DNA of 64,000 nt from Clostridiales bacterium S5-A14a (GTDB lineage Bacteria > Bacillota > Clostridia > Peptostreptococcales > Anaerovoracaceae). Below the pieces are notes generated by a model. It was not told the origin of the DNA. It saw nothing but the letters and a program-made list of their open reading frames with translations, and made no database searches. A program made the position numbers and the translations under genes. Positions 50,801 through 61,809 of this stretch are shown here, piece by piece; position 1 is the stretch's first letter; every line of letters starts with the position of its first letter. The stretch covers positions 154,769 through 218,768 of the forward strand of contig JRNA01000003.1 in assembly GCA_000758905.1 (NCBI GenBank), given 5' to 3'.

Positions 50801-52584
50801 TAACAGTTTCAGCTACATCTCTCACAAAGTCCTACGGCGTAACCCCAATAATAAAAAATGTTTCCTTTCACCTAAATGACGGCGAGAAACTCGGCGTTGT
50901 GGGTATTAACGGTGCCGGCAAGACGACACTTTTAAATATTATTTCAGGTGAAGTTGATCCCGACGAGGGAGACGTATTCATATCATCTGACAAAAAAGTC
51001 GGCTATCTGAGACAGCGAAATAATTTTTCATCTGGAATCTATAAGGATAGATATGAAAGCCTGACGGTCTATGAGGCGATGAAGAGCGTAGAAGGTTACG
51101 ATTATGAGAGCGAAGTCACAGGCATGCTGAATACAATGTCATTTGGAGAAAACTATTATGACGAACCTGTTTCTTTGTTGTCAGGCGGCGAGAGGTCAAG
51201 ACTTGCGCTTGGATGCATCCTGCTTTCTAAGCCGGATATTTTGTTGCTCGATGAACCGACTAACCATCTGGATCTTGCAACCATAAATAAACTGGAAAAG
51301 TACCTGAAAAATTATGGTGGTACCGTGATAATTGTCAGCCACGATAGGTATTTTCTTGATGTAACGACAGATAAAACACTTGAAATTTCGGCAGGACACG
51401 CAAGGCTGTACAACGGCAACTATAGCTTTTATGCAAGGGAGAGGAAGTCCGTAAGGGACTCCGAATTGAAGGCGTATCAAAAGCAGAGGCGAGAGATTGC
51501 AAAGCAGGAAGATATGATTAGGCGTTTCAAGGAGAGAGGAACTGAGAAACTCGCAAGGCGAGCTGCTTCGAGGGAGAAACGACTTGCTGCGATGGAGAGG
51601 ATTCAAAGGCCTGAAGCTCTTGACGATAAGATGAAGCTCACATTTAAGGAAGAATTCCCATCGGGAAATGACGTCTTAATCGCTGAGGATATTTCAGTCG
51701 GCTATAAACAGCCATTGGTTGAAAATCTCTCTTTTCTGATAAGGCGAGGAGAGCGTATTGCATTTTCGGGGGCAAACGGCGTCGGAAAAACCACACTCTT
51801 AAAGGTGTTGACGAGCCAGATGTCAATTCTGTCTGGACACCTTAAGTTAGGGCATAATGTCAGCTTTGGGTATTACGATCAGGGGCAGCTGCTACTAAAT
51901 GAACAAAATACTGTGATAGAGGAGGTTCATCAGGATTTTCGCTTATATACTGAAGGTGAAATACGGAACTTGTTAGCCAGATTTTTGTTCAAGGGTGACG
52001 ATGTATTCCTTAAAGTTTCTTCTTTGTCCGGAGGTGAAAAAGCTAGGCTTTCACTTTTAAAACTTATGATGGGCGGGGCAAATGTGCTCGTACTTGACGA
52101 ACCTACTAACCACCTTGACATAGACTCCAAGGAAGCGTTTGAGGACGCTCTTATTGAATATCCAGGGACGGTTATTGTGGTCAGCCATGACCGGTATTTT
52201 CTCAAGAAAGTGCCGCAGAGAATAATTAATCTCGATGAATATAGAAGTTCAGGAGATGGCGGTGGCACAAAATATAAAAATGATGTGCATGGGGATTCTG
52301 ACTGCACATCATCTCAGCAAAACGACTGCGAAATGACTGAATCTGCGATGAGGAGGGCGATGCGGAAGGAAAGGCAGGCAGAGGAGAGGCGGAAAAAACG
52401 TGAGAAACAGAGATTGGAGGCCTTTATAAAGCAGCATGAGTCCGACATCCATGCAAACGAAAAAGAAATGTGCAAGCCTGAGAATTTGAGCGATTTTGAA
52501 CTGCTGGCAGAGCTTGCTGCCGAAAATGAGAAACTGCAAGAAGAACTCGAACAGGCTTACGAAAAGTGGATTGAATTAGAGTAG
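50797..52584 (+). CDS. ABC-F family ATPase
   Basis: This 595-residue protein has two ABC domains and no membrane segment. Walker A motifs: GINGAGKTTLL (36-46) and GANGVGKTTLL (about 323). Signatures: LSGGERSRLALG and LSGGEKARLSLL. Both Walker B boxes are LDEPTNHLD. An interdomain linker (about 225-280) is Arg/Lys-rich, as in translation-factor ABC-Fs. The C-terminal 100 residues form a charged coiled coil (EERRKKREKQRLEAFIKQHE), much like Uup/YdiF. It probably acts on ribosomes; antibiotic protection is not supported. Confidence 0.9.
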   Translation: MITVSATSLTKSYGVTPIIKNVSFHLNDGEKLGVVGINGAGKTTLLNIISGEVDPDEGDVFISSDKKVGYLRQRNNFSSGIYKDRYESLTVYEAMKSVEGYDYESEVTGMLNTMSFGENYYDEPVSLLSGGERSRLALGCILLSKPDILLLDEPTNHLDLATINKLEKYLKNYGGTVIIVSHDRYFLDVTTDKTLEISAGHARLYNGNYSFYARERKSVRDSELKAYQKQRREIAKQEDMIRRFKERGTEKLARRAASREKRLAAMERIQRPEALDDKMKLTFKEEFPSGNDVLIAEDISVGYKQPLVENLSFLIRRGERIAFSGANGVGKTTLLKVLTSQMSILSGHLKLGHNVSFGYYDQGQLLLNEQNTVIEEVHQDFRLYTEGEIRNLLARFLFKGDDVFLKVSSLSGGEKARLSLLKLMMGGANVLVLDEPTNHLDIDSKEAFEDALIEYPGTVIVVSHDRYFLKKVPQRIINLDEYRSSGDGGGTKYKNDVHGDSDCTSSQQNDCEMTESAMRRAMRKERQAEERRKKREKQRLEAFIKQHESDIHANEKEMCKPENLSDFELLAELAAENEKLQEELEQAYEKWIELE

Positions 52585-52642
52585 GTCCCACTCAGAAAAG
52601 TTTGCAAAATCCGATGTGCATGTTTTTGGGGATGTTTTGTAC

Positions 52643-52671
52643 TTGCATTGCAGTTGTACTTGTACTATAAT
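52643..52671 (+). promoter_or_regulatory. Promoter of acpP
   Basis: TTGCAT (52643-52648), 17 bases, TATAAT (52666-52671). The leader is about 155 bases, with TATTTTGTT at 52696 and no known riboswitch. Confidence 0.65.
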
Positions 52672-52831
52672 GATTCATATTGATTTACCATGGGCTATTT
52701 TGTTGAGCGTTTAAGCAATGTGAAATGACTTATGGACAAAAATTTGGAATTAATCAAAGAAGATATTTCATTAATTTATTTGAAGAAGAAACTGAAATCA
52801 TTATTTTATTAATTTGAACTTGGAGGTAGAT

Positions 52832-53071
52832 ATGGTTTTTGAAAAAATCAGAGATATCATTGTAGATCAGCTTAAACTTGAGGAAACAATGGTAACGATG
52901 GATACAAATTTGATGAAGGATCTGGAAGCTGATTCACTTGATGCCGTTGAGATTATCATGGGCATTGAAGAAGAGTTTGACATTGAAATTCCGGATGAAG
53001 AAGCGGAAAACTTCCAGCTTGTCGGAGACCTTGTTAAATATGTTGAAGAAAACGCGGAAAATATCGACTAA
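52832..53071 (+). CDS. acpP: Acyl carrier protein
   Basis: This 79-residue acidic four-helix carrier has the phosphopantetheine serine (Ser35) in LEADSLDAVEIIMGIEEEF. It is a single-gene unit; no fab genes adjoin. GGAGGT is 6 bases before ATG; an in-frame TTG further up has none. Confidence 0.95.
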   Translation: MVFEKIRDIIVDQLKLEETMVTMDTNLMKDLEADSLDAVEIIMGIEEEFDIEIPDEEAENFQLVGDLVKYVEENAENID

Positions 53072-53118
53072 TCTTTTAAGGTTGACTGCTTTACTTTTGA
53101 ATTAAAAAAGAATCTATA

Positions 53119-53148
53119 ATACCAAGCCTAAGTTGCTTGGTATTTTTC
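53119..53148 (+). terminator. Intrinsic terminator after acpP
   Basis: ATACCAAGC (53119-53127), loop CTAAGTT, GCTTGGTAT (53135-53143), then TTTTTCG. Confidence 0.9.
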
Positions 53149-53321
53149 GTTAAAAATGTGTTATAATAATATCAAAGATGGGTATCATACTAAAATCGAA
53201 AATAACAGCATGGTAAATAAGAATATGTATAGCATATAGGTTTAGTAGTATTAAGGGCTATGTAGGCATACTTGCCGGCACAGCAATAAGATAAAATTTT
53301 ATTTGATTGAGGAGACAGAAA

Positions 53322-53978
53322 ATGAAGAGAACAACTAAGATTTCAAACGCAGTTATCAAGAGACTGCCAAGATATCGAAGATATCTATATGAACTTAATC
53401 GTAAGGGAGTGGAGAAAATTTCAAGTAAGGAGTTTTCCGAAATAATCGGTTATACTGCAAGCCAGATTAGACAGGATCTAAACAATTTTGGTGGTTTCGG
53501 TCAACAGGGATATGGCTACAGCGTCGAAGGCCTATACAATGAAATTAGTGGTATTTTGGGGCTCGATAAGGATTACAAAATGGTCGTAGTCGGAGCTGGA
53601 AATCTTGGAACTGCCATCGCGAACTACATAGCATCATACAAGGGTGGTTTTGAAATGCATGCCGCCTTTGACGTGAAAAAGGAACTGATTGGCAAGGAAA
53701 TGAACGGCTACAAGATTCTTGATAATGAAGATCTCGTTGACTACGTTGAAGAGAACAAAATAGACATCGGCATAATATGCGTAAACAAAGAAAATGCTCA
53801 GGCTGTTGCAGACAGACTTACTTTTGCGGGCGTTAAAGGGATTTGGAATTTTGCACCGCTAGATCTTGAAGTTCCTGACCGTGTGGCCGTAGAAAATGTT
53901 CATCTATCAGACAGCCTCCATTCGCTCGCATACCACATTAAGGATATAGAAAAGTTCAATACTAAGAAGACAAAATAG
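53322..53978 (+). CDS. rex: Redox-sensing transcriptional repressor Rex
   Basis: Rex represses fermentation genes when NADH is low and lets go on NADH binding. The 218-residue protein has the N-terminal winged helix (1-80, VIKRLPRYRRYLYEL, YTASQIRQDLNNFGGFGQQG) and a Rossmann domain with VVVGAGNLGTAIANY (about 88-102). GAGGAG is 6 bases before ATG; an in-frame TTG upstream overlaps that site. I searched by eye for full Rex operators (TTGTTAA and its complement) near the fermentation operon and gdhA and found none. Confidence 0.95.
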   Translation: MKRTTKISNAVIKRLPRYRRYLYELNRKGVEKISSKEFSEIIGYTASQIRQDLNNFGGFGQQGYGYSVEGLYNEISGILGLDKDYKMVVVGAGNLGTAIANYIASYKGGFEMHAAFDVKKELIGKEMNGYKILDNEDLVDYVEENKIDIGIICVNKENAQAVADRLTFAGVKGIWNFAPLDLEVPDRVAVENVHLSDSLHSLAYHIKDIEKFNTKKTK

Positions 53979-54098
53979 GTTAGTGCTGAAAAGGCCATAT
54001 TACAGATCATTCCATCAATTAATTCACAGACGGATCTGTCTAAATATGTATTAAATTCAGCGGCGTGCCCAGTTTGTTTGATAAAACAAAACATGAAA

Positions 54099-54125
54099 AA
54101 ACCGCTTCATATGAAGCGGTTTATG
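54099..54125. terminator. Bidirectional terminator between rex and the ferredoxin gene
   Basis: AAACCGCTTCAT/ATGAAGCGGTTT-like palindrome (54099-54122) with A and T tracts on both sides. A second dyad ACAGATC/GATCTGT lies at 54002-54039. Confidence 0.75.
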
Positions 54126-54199
54126 TTTTACTTAGCTATCTGCAATGAAGAATTTTCAAGCACAGATAGGGTACGTTTGTTAGCTGGATTCAGCTATGC

Positions 54200-54370
54200 T
54201 TATGCCTCTACAGGAGCTCCTGTTGGACATACGCCTGCACAAGCGCCACAGTCGATGCAAGTATCACCGTCGATTACGAAGATTCCATCTCCTTCGCTTA
54301 TTGCACCAGTTGGGCATTCTGCTTCGCAAGCACCGCAAGCAATGCAGCTATCTTGAATTTTATAAGCCAT
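54200..54370 (-). CDS. 2[4Fe-4S] ferredoxin, clostridial type
   Basis: This 56-residue electron carrier has two cluster motifs, CIACGACEAECPTGAI and CIDCGACAGVCPTGA, arranged as in clostridial ferredoxin. It is the likely acceptor for IorAB and donor for hydrogenase, Rnf or FprA. AAGGAGG is 7 bases before the ATG at 54370; an upstream in-frame ATG has no site. Confidence 0.97.
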   Translation of the reverse strand: MAYKIQDSCIACGACEAECPTGAISEGDGIFVIDGDTCIDCGACAGVCPTGAPVEA

Positions 54371-54437
54371 TGTAAATTCCTCCTTTAAAATGTTTTTAAC
54401 CGAGTTCATTATATCAGAAGGGATAAGATAAGTAAAG

Positions 54438-55352
54438 ATGAAAGTTTACACATTAGTCGGAAAGTCAGGTACTGGTAAAAGTTATCAGGCTTTAAGCTTA
54501 TGCAAAGATCTTAATATCGAGGCAATTATAGATGATGGCCTCTTCATTTTTCATTCACAGGTCGTTGCAGGTATCTCTGCCAAGAGACAAAACACGACTA
54601 TAGGAGCTATCAAAACAGCACTTTTCCGTCTAGATCAACACAGAGATGCTGTGCTTTCTGCCATCAAGAGAGTCAACCCAGAATCCATACTAATTATAGG
54701 CACATCAGATCGTATGGTCGAAAGAATAATCTCAAGACTCAATCTGCCAGAGCCTTTGCCTGAGAACCAGATCAAAATCGAAGATTTGACAACCGAAGAG
54801 GAGAGGGAACTTGCAGCAAGACAGAGGCATGCCTTTGGAAAACACGTAATTCCCGTGCCTACACTTCAATTAAAAAGAGACTTTGCCGGATACTTTATGA
54901 ATCCACTTCAAGTTTTTCGAGATTTACAGGAAAACATAGGACAAATTTCAGGAATAACTGGTGCAAGACAGCCTCAGCTCGCATCTGAAAAAGCCCGAAA
55001 GAAAAAGGACAAGAGGACTATCAGGAGAGACCTAACTGTTGTGAGACCAACCTACAGCTATGTAGGCGATTTTTTCATTTCTGACAAGGTAGTGACAGAC
55101 ATAGCCAGGTGTGTAGGTCGATCGACCCTAGGAGTTAAAGGAATTGTAAGGGTTTATGGAAATACCTCGATTGATGCAATGCGCATAAATGTAGCAGTTC
55201 TCCTTGATAAAAATGTCGATCCCTTCGAGACGGCAGAAATTTATCAAAAAAAACTATTTGAAATGATTGAGCAGATGACTGCATTTAACATAGAATACAT
55301 TAAAATAGATGTAAGGGGAATTCGCTCTCCTTATGCCTTCCTTGATAAATAG
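54438..55352 (+). CDS. P-loop NTPase fused to an Asp23-like domain
   Basis: The 304-residue protein begins MKVYTLVGKSGTGKSYQAL, a Walker A at 8-15, followed by DDGLFIFHSQVVAG and, near 98, SILIIGTSDRMVERI, consistent with a small NTPase domain to about 170. A basic linker (KARKKKDKRTIRRD) leads to an Asp23/Gls24-like domain (about 215-300: GDFFISDKVVTDIARCVGRS, then VKGIVRVYG and INVAVLLDK). The pairing is unusual in my knowledge. Function unknown; an envelope-stress or regulatory ATPase is inferred only. The ribosome site is weak. Confidence 0.7.
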   Translation: MKVYTLVGKSGTGKSYQALSLCKDLNIEAIIDDGLFIFHSQVVAGISAKRQNTTIGAIKTALFRLDQHRDAVLSAIKRVNPESILIIGTSDRMVERIISRLNLPEPLPENQIKIEDLTTEEERELAARQRHAFGKHVIPVPTLQLKRDFAGYFMNPLQVFRDLQENIGQISGITGARQPQLASEKARKKKDKRTIRRDLTVVRPTYSYVGDFFISDKVVTDIARCVGRSTLGVKGIVRVYGNTSIDAMRINVAVLLDKNVDPFETAEIYQKKLFEMIEQMTAFNIEYIKIDVRGIRSPYAFLDK

Positions 55353-55379
55353 TAATTTTAAATTGAAAGAGAATAAAGT

Positions 55380-56276
55380 ATGAACAAAATAATTTTTCAT
55401 GATGTCAGAGATTGTAATCTTGAACATATTTTTCAATGCGGCCAGTGTTTCAGGTGGGAGCCTGTAACTGCCGATACGACATTATCAACGCACGAGAATA
55501 TTAATAATGATTGCGTACAGAGGTATGTGGGAATCGCAAATAAATACGCAGCTCTAGTTGAATACGATCTAGAGTCAAAGGAACTGAAAGTAACGGGAAG
55601 CGGAAGCGAAGAATTTTGGCATAGTTATTTTGACCTTGATCGAGACTACAGCAAAATCAAAAATACTTTAATTTTAAATGATGATACAATCGAAGAAGCA
55701 ATAAAATTCGGCGATGGAATCAGGATTTTAAATCAGGATTTATGGGAAACCATACTTTCGTTTATAATATCGCAAAATAATAATATTCCAAGAATCAAGG
55801 GGTGCATAAATAACTTGAGTCGTCATTTCGGAGAAGAAATTCCAGGCTCACGCGAAATAGGAAGTCTTATAAATGCGGATTTCAAGCCTTGTTCTCTGCC
55901 GTCACCGGAGAAAATAGCAGAACTAGATGTTGAGGATTTAAGTCCGATAAGATTAGGTTATCGCGCAAAATATATTGTAAACTCTGCAAAACAGGTCTTG
56001 GAGAGGGGGATGCCGCAAACCTACGATGATTTGCTCGAATTGACAGGTGTTGGACCTAAGGTTGCTAACTGTATAGCGCTATTTGGTCTTTCTAAGAGGG
56101 AGAGCTTCCCCATTGATGTTTGGGTGAGGCGAGTGATGAACCACGTTTATGGTCTGCCTGAAGACGATTTTAAAGTTATTTCAGAGTTTGCATCTTCGAA
56201 CTTTGGAACGCTTGGCGGGTATGCACAGCAATATCTTTTTTATTACATGAGAGAAATGGGAAATAAAAAATTATAA
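55380..56276 (+). CDS. ogg: 8-oxoguanine DNA glycosylase (OGG-type HhH-GPD)
   Basis: This bifunctional base-excision repair enzyme removes 8-oxoguanine. The N-terminal OGG_N domain shows LEHIFQCGQCFRWEPV (about 15-30) and the central LWETILSFIISQNNNIPRI helix (about 121). The helix-hairpin-helix LELTGVGPKVANCIALFGL (about 219-237) is followed by Lys239 (GLSKRES) and Asp246 (PIDVWVRR), the expected Schiff-base lysine and catalytic aspartate. Length is 298. Confidence 0.88.
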   Translation: MNKIIFHDVRDCNLEHIFQCGQCFRWEPVTADTTLSTHENINNDCVQRYVGIANKYAALVEYDLESKELKVTGSGSEEFWHSYFDLDRDYSKIKNTLILNDDTIEEAIKFGDGIRILNQDLWETILSFIISQNNNIPRIKGCINNLSRHFGEEIPGSREIGSLINADFKPCSLPSPEKIAELDVEDLSPIRLGYRAKYIVNSAKQVLERGMPQTYDDLLELTGVGPKVANCIALFGLSKRESFPIDVWVRRVMNHVYGLPEDDFKVISEFASSNFGTLGGYAQQYLFYYMREMGNKKL

Positions 56277-56293
56277 AAATCTGCTCAATATCC

Positions 56294-56321
56294 TTGACAA
56301 AATAAAAGCAGGTGTTAAAAT
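56294..56321 (+). promoter_or_regulatory. Promoter of groES-groEL
   Basis: TTGACA (56294-56299), 16 bases, TAAAAT (56316-56321), just before the CIRCE element. Confidence 0.75.
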
Positions 56322-56331
56322 ATAAATGACG

Positions 56332-56358
56332 TTAGCACTCTTCAACATAGAGTGCTGA
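56332..56358 (+). promoter_or_regulatory. CIRCE operator (HrcA binding site)
   Basis: TTAGCACTC (56332-56340), nine bases, GAGTGCTGA (56350-56358); one mismatch to the perfect inverted repeat. HrcA repression of the chaperonin operon is expected. Confidence 0.95.
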
Positions 56359-56406
56359 TATTAAAAATAAATTAGACTATTAATAATATGTATAGGAGGA
56401 TTTCAT

Positions 56407-56685
56407 ATGAGTATTGGTATTAGACCGCTTGGAAGCAGGGTGTTAATTAAGAAACTTGATGCAGAAGAGAAGACTGCAGGCGGAATTATTCTTACAAGTT
56501 CAGCAAAGGAAGCACCACAGATTGCAGAGGTTATGGCTGTAGGAGCTGGTACTGAAGATGAGAAGATGGAGCTATCTGTTGGAGATAAAGTTGTATTTTC
56601 TAAATATGCTGGAACTGAAGTTAAGTATGATGGAGAAGAGTACACTATCCTTAACCAGAAAGATGTTTTGGCGATAGTTGAATAA
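56407..56685 (+). CDS. groES: Co-chaperonin GroES
   Basis: This 92-residue lid subunit for GroEL has IRPLGSRVLIKKLDAEEKTA, the mobile loop TAGGIILTSSAKEAPQ and VGDKVVFSKYAGTEVKYDGE. AGGAGG is 8 bases before ATG. groEL follows 51 bases later with its own AGGAGG. Confidence 0.97.
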   Translation: MSIGIRPLGSRVLIKKLDAEEKTAGGIILTSSAKEAPQIAEVMAVGAGTEDEKMELSVGDKVVFSKYAGTEVKYDGEEYTILNQKDVLAIVE

Positions 56686-56727
56686 TTATACAGTTAAGAT
56701 TTTACATTTATAAATATTAGATTTTAG

Positions 56728-58377
<1,650 letters not shown>

Positions 58378-58456
58378 TCCTATCGCATCCTCATACGCCT
58401 TGAAAAAATTCCTCAGTTCTATTATAATAAAAATAGAAAATTTCTTGGAGGAATTA

Positions 58457-59728
58457 ATGGCAAAGTTTTTAGTACAAAATAATGGCCCGCTCTCAGGAGA
58501 GGTTTCAATAAGTGGAGCAAAAAATGCGGTACTTCCACTTATGGCAGCTTCATTATTGGCTGAAGAGCCTTGTGAAATCAAGGATGTTCCGGATCTTCGT
58601 GACGTTAAGGTTATGAAAGAAATCTTGGAATCCGTAGGCTCACAAGTTGATACTATTAAAGACGGGCACTTAGAAATATATACAAAGGAAATAACCAGTG
58701 AAGAAGGATGCTTTGAACTGGTAAACAAAATGAGGGCTTCATTTTTGATAATGGGGCCCCTTTTGGCGCGTTCAGGAAGAGGAAAGGTATATCTTCCAGG
58801 CGGATGCACCATTGGCGCAAGGCCTATAGATCTGCATTTGAAGGGTTTTGAAGCTCTCGGCGCGGAGGTTGTTCTCAAAGATAGTTATGTTGAATGTGTG
58901 GCACCAGAAGGAGGCCTTATAGGAAATAGTATTTACCTTGACTTTCCTAGTGTAGGTGCAACCGAAAACATTATGACAGCAGCAGTGCTCGCACGGGGAA
59001 CAACTTCTATTTTTAATGCTGCAGAAGAACCTGAAATAGTTGATCTTGCAAGTTTTTTAAATAAAATGGGTGCAAAGATAAAGGGCGCTGGAACTGATCA
59101 TATCAAAATTGAAGGCGTGAAGCATCTGAAGTCTGCAAAGCATACAGTAATTCCTGACAGAATAGAAACGGGAACATTTATGCTTGCAGCGGCTATAACT
59201 AGGGGAAATATTCTAATAAAGAATGTCGTGCCTGACCATGTGATGCCAATTGCAGCTAAACTCAGGGAATGCGGCGTCGACGTTTTCCTTGAGGAACAGG
59301 GAATGAGGGTAAGAGCCGATGACAAGGATAGACATTTCAAAGCAACTGACATCAAAACTCTACCATATCCGGGTTTCCCTACGGACATTCAAAGTCCATT
59401 CATGAGTTACCTTACAACCGTTGATGGAGACAGTACTGTGATTGAAACAGTATTTGAGAATAGATTTATGCATGTTGCAGAACTCAATAGAATGGGAGCA
59501 AATATAAAGACTGACGGAAACAGGGCATATATAACAGGCAGCAAGGTTTTGCAGGGTGCGCAGGTTATTGCAACAGATTTAAGAGCAGGAGCTGCACTTG
59601 TTTTGGCAGGACTTGTTGCGGATGGGACTACGGAAATTTCTGAAATCTACCACATCGAGAGAGGGTATGAGAAATTTGTTGAAAAATTCAGGAATCTAGG
59701 AGCAAATATCTTTAAAATGGAGGAGTAA
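58457..59728 (+). CDS. murA: UDP-N-acetylglucosamine 1-carboxyvinyltransferase MurA
   Basis: MurA adds enolpyruvate to UDP-GlcNAc, the first committed step of peptidoglycan. The 423-residue protein has GPLSGEVSISGAKNAVLPLM at the start, the active-site cysteine (Cys117) in LPGGCTIGARPIDLH and DLRAGAALVLAGLVADG near 380. Cys instead of Asp predicts fosfomycin sensitivity at this enzyme, though Firmicutes often have a second copy. An in-frame start upstream lacks a site; GGAGGA is 5 bases before ATG at 58457. fbp starts directly after the stop. Confidence 0.96.
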   Translation: MAKFLVQNNGPLSGEVSISGAKNAVLPLMAASLLAEEPCEIKDVPDLRDVKVMKEILESVGSQVDTIKDGHLEIYTKEITSEEGCFELVNKMRASFLIMGPLLARSGRGKVYLPGGCTIGARPIDLHLKGFEALGAEVVLKDSYVECVAPEGGLIGNSIYLDFPSVGATENIMTAAVLARGTTSIFNAAEEPEIVDLASFLNKMGAKIKGAGTDHIKIEGVKHLKSAKHTVIPDRIETGTFMLAAAITRGNILIKNVVPDHVMPIAAKLRECGVDVFLEEQGMRVRADDKDRHFKATDIKTLPYPGFPTDIQSPFMSYLTTVDGDSTVIETVFENRFMHVAELNRMGANIKTDGNRAYITGSKVLQGAQVIATDLRAGAALVLAGLVADGTTEISEIYHIERGYEKFVEKFRNLGANIFKMEE

Positions 59729-61726
59729 ATGGCTGATATCAAGTATTTGAGAAGACTGTCCAGAGATTATCCGAATTCGATGGCAGCGGCTGCAGAGATA
59801 GTGAATATAAATGCTATACTTGCCTTGCCAAAGGGAACCGAATATTTTTTGAGTGATCTTCACGGAGAACATGAAGCCTTTATACATATGCTCAAGAGTG
59901 CTTCAGGAACAATCAAGAGCAAAATAGACGAACACTATGGTGGCATTTTGAGTGACGAAGATAGAGATGATCTGGCCGCATTAATTTATGATCCGATCAA
60001 TGAAATCAAACGAAGAAAGAAATCCGAGGATGATTTTAATAAGTGGGCTGTTACGGTGATTTATAGACTAATTACAATCTGCAAATCTGTAAGCACCAAG
60101 TACACTAGGTCAAAGGTTAGGCGCAAACTACCAAAATATGCAGAATATGCAATGGATGAACTTCTACATGCAGATGACGAGGAGAACAGGTCATATTATT
60201 ATAAATCCATTATCGACACCATTATTGAAACAGATATGGCTGAAAACTTTATAATTTCAATGGCTAATGCCATTAGCGATCTTGCAGTTGACTACCTTCA
60301 TATAATCGGAGATATATTCGATAGGGGAGCACATCCGGACTATATAATGGATTTTCTAATGAAGAGAAATGACGTTGATTTTCAGTGGGGAAATCACGAC
60401 ATGGTTTGGATGGGAGCAGCGGCAGGACATTGGGCATGCATAGCAAATGTTTTGCGCATGAATATTAGTTATAACAACTTTGACATGCTCGAAATTGGAT
60501 ATGGCATTAATCTAAGGCCTCTCGCGATGTTTGCAAACATGTGTTATGGGGATGATCCTTGCGATAAATTCATGCCTCACATTCTTGATAGAAATAACTT
60601 TGATCCAGTTGACGAGACGCTTGCAGCCAAAATGCACAAGGCGATTGCTATTATGCAGTTTAAACTTGAGGGGCAGAGGATTAAGGCGCATCCAGAATAC
60701 AATCTTGAACACAGGCTTTTGTTGCACAAAATAGACAAGGAGAAGGGCACTGTCGAGATAGAGGGTGAACTTCACAAGTTGAGGGAATGCAATTTCCCAA
60801 CCATTGATCCTGAAGACCCTTATGAGCTTTCTCCAGAAGAAGAAGAGGTTATGGAAGCTCTTTCAGCATCCTTCCTAAAATCAGAGAAATTACAAAGACA
60901 TATCAAGTTCCTCTACAGCAGGGGTGCTTTATACACTATATACAACGGGAATCTTCTTTATCACGGATGTATACCTATGGATGATGACGGGGATGCGGGA
61001 GTTTTCCTTGATGTTAATATCGGTGGCAAAACTCTAAAAGGCAAGGCTCTGATGGATCACCTTGATACACTCGTGCGAAGGGCATATTTTTCTCCGGAAA
61101 ACTATGCAGGGACAAATGAGTATCCTGGCGATATAATGTGGTATTTGTGGCTTGGATTTAATTCACCGCTGTTTGGTAAAGAAAAGATGACGACTTTTGA
61201 GAGGTTGTTCATAGATGATAAGGCAACGCACAAAGAACCAGTAAGGCCGTATTACGAGTTGATCAAGAGGAGAGAGCCTTGTGAAAAAATAATAAGGGAG
61301 TTTGGCCTTGATCCAAAAAGAGCTAAGATTCTCAATGGGCACGTTCCGGTTAAATTCAAGGACGGAGAGTCTCCTATAAAGGGCGGCGGACTTTTATACG
61401 TTATAGATGGTGGAATATCAAAGGCTTATCAGAAGAAGACTGGAATAGCAGGATATACATTTATATTCAATTCAAGATTCATGGCTCTTGCACAGCATAA
61501 GCCGTATAGTCCTCTTAAGGCCGATGGAACTCAGGAATTCTTTTCTCCTGTAATGCAGACGGTCGAGACGCTCCCTGAGAGGATGATGGTAATAGATACG
61601 GACATAGGTAAAGAGATGGTCGAAATGGTCGCTGACCTTAGAGCCTTGATGGACTGCTATGACAATGGTATTATCAAGGAAAAATACGATGACAAAGCAT
61701 TCGATCTGATACCTGTGAAGTATTAG
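59729..61726 (+). CDS. fbp: Fructose-1,6-bisphosphatase, class III
   Basis: This 665-residue Firmicute-type fructose bisphosphatase serves gluconeogenesis. It has a calcineurin-like metal centre with FLSDLHGEHEAFIHML (about 41-56), DIFDRGAHPDYIMDFL (about 195-210) and WGNHDMVWMGAA (about 218), and a late NGHVPVKFKDGESPI. The start codon directly follows the murA TAA and the GGAGGAG in the last murA codons serves as its ribosome site, so translation is probably coupled. Growth on amino acids would need this enzyme for sugar synthesis. Confidence 0.95.
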   Translation: MADIKYLRRLSRDYPNSMAAAAEIVNINAILALPKGTEYFLSDLHGEHEAFIHMLKSASGTIKSKIDEHYGGILSDEDRDDLAALIYDPINEIKRRKKSEDDFNKWAVTVIYRLITICKSVSTKYTRSKVRRKLPKYAEYAMDELLHADDEENRSYYYKSIIDTIIETDMAENFIISMANAISDLAVDYLHIIGDIFDRGAHPDYIMDFLMKRNDVDFQWGNHDMVWMGAAAGHWACIANVLRMNISYNNFDMLEIGYGINLRPLAMFANMCYGDDPCDKFMPHILDRNNFDPVDETLAAKMHKAIAIMQFKLEGQRIKAHPEYNLEHRLLLHKIDKEKGTVEIEGELHKLRECNFPTIDPEDPYELSPEEEEVMEALSASFLKSEKLQRHIKFLYSRGALYTIYNGNLLYHGCIPMDDDGDAGVFLDVNIGGKTLKGKALMDHLDTLVRRAYFSPENYAGTNEYPGDIMWYLWLGFNSPLFGKEKMTTFERLFIDDKATHKEPVRPYYELIKRREPCEKIIREFGLDPKRAKILNGHVPVKFKDGESPIKGGGLLYVIDGGISKAYQKKTGIAGYTFIFNSRFMALAQHKPYSPLKADGTQEFFSPVMQTVETLPERMMVIDTDIGKEMVEMVADLRALMDCYDNGIIKEKYDDKAFDLIPVKY

Positions 61727-61809
61727 TTGAAATTTGTTTATAATTGTAGGATAATTCATTTTAGGTAATTGTTTTGAAGTAAGAATATGTAGGTTCTGGT
61801 GGTATGACT

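Noticed and set aside
50797..52584. ABC transporter ATPase or antibiotic-resistance ABC-F
   Set aside because: No membrane partner is near, and the long C-terminal coiled coil fits housekeeping Uup/YdiF-type ABC-F proteins better.
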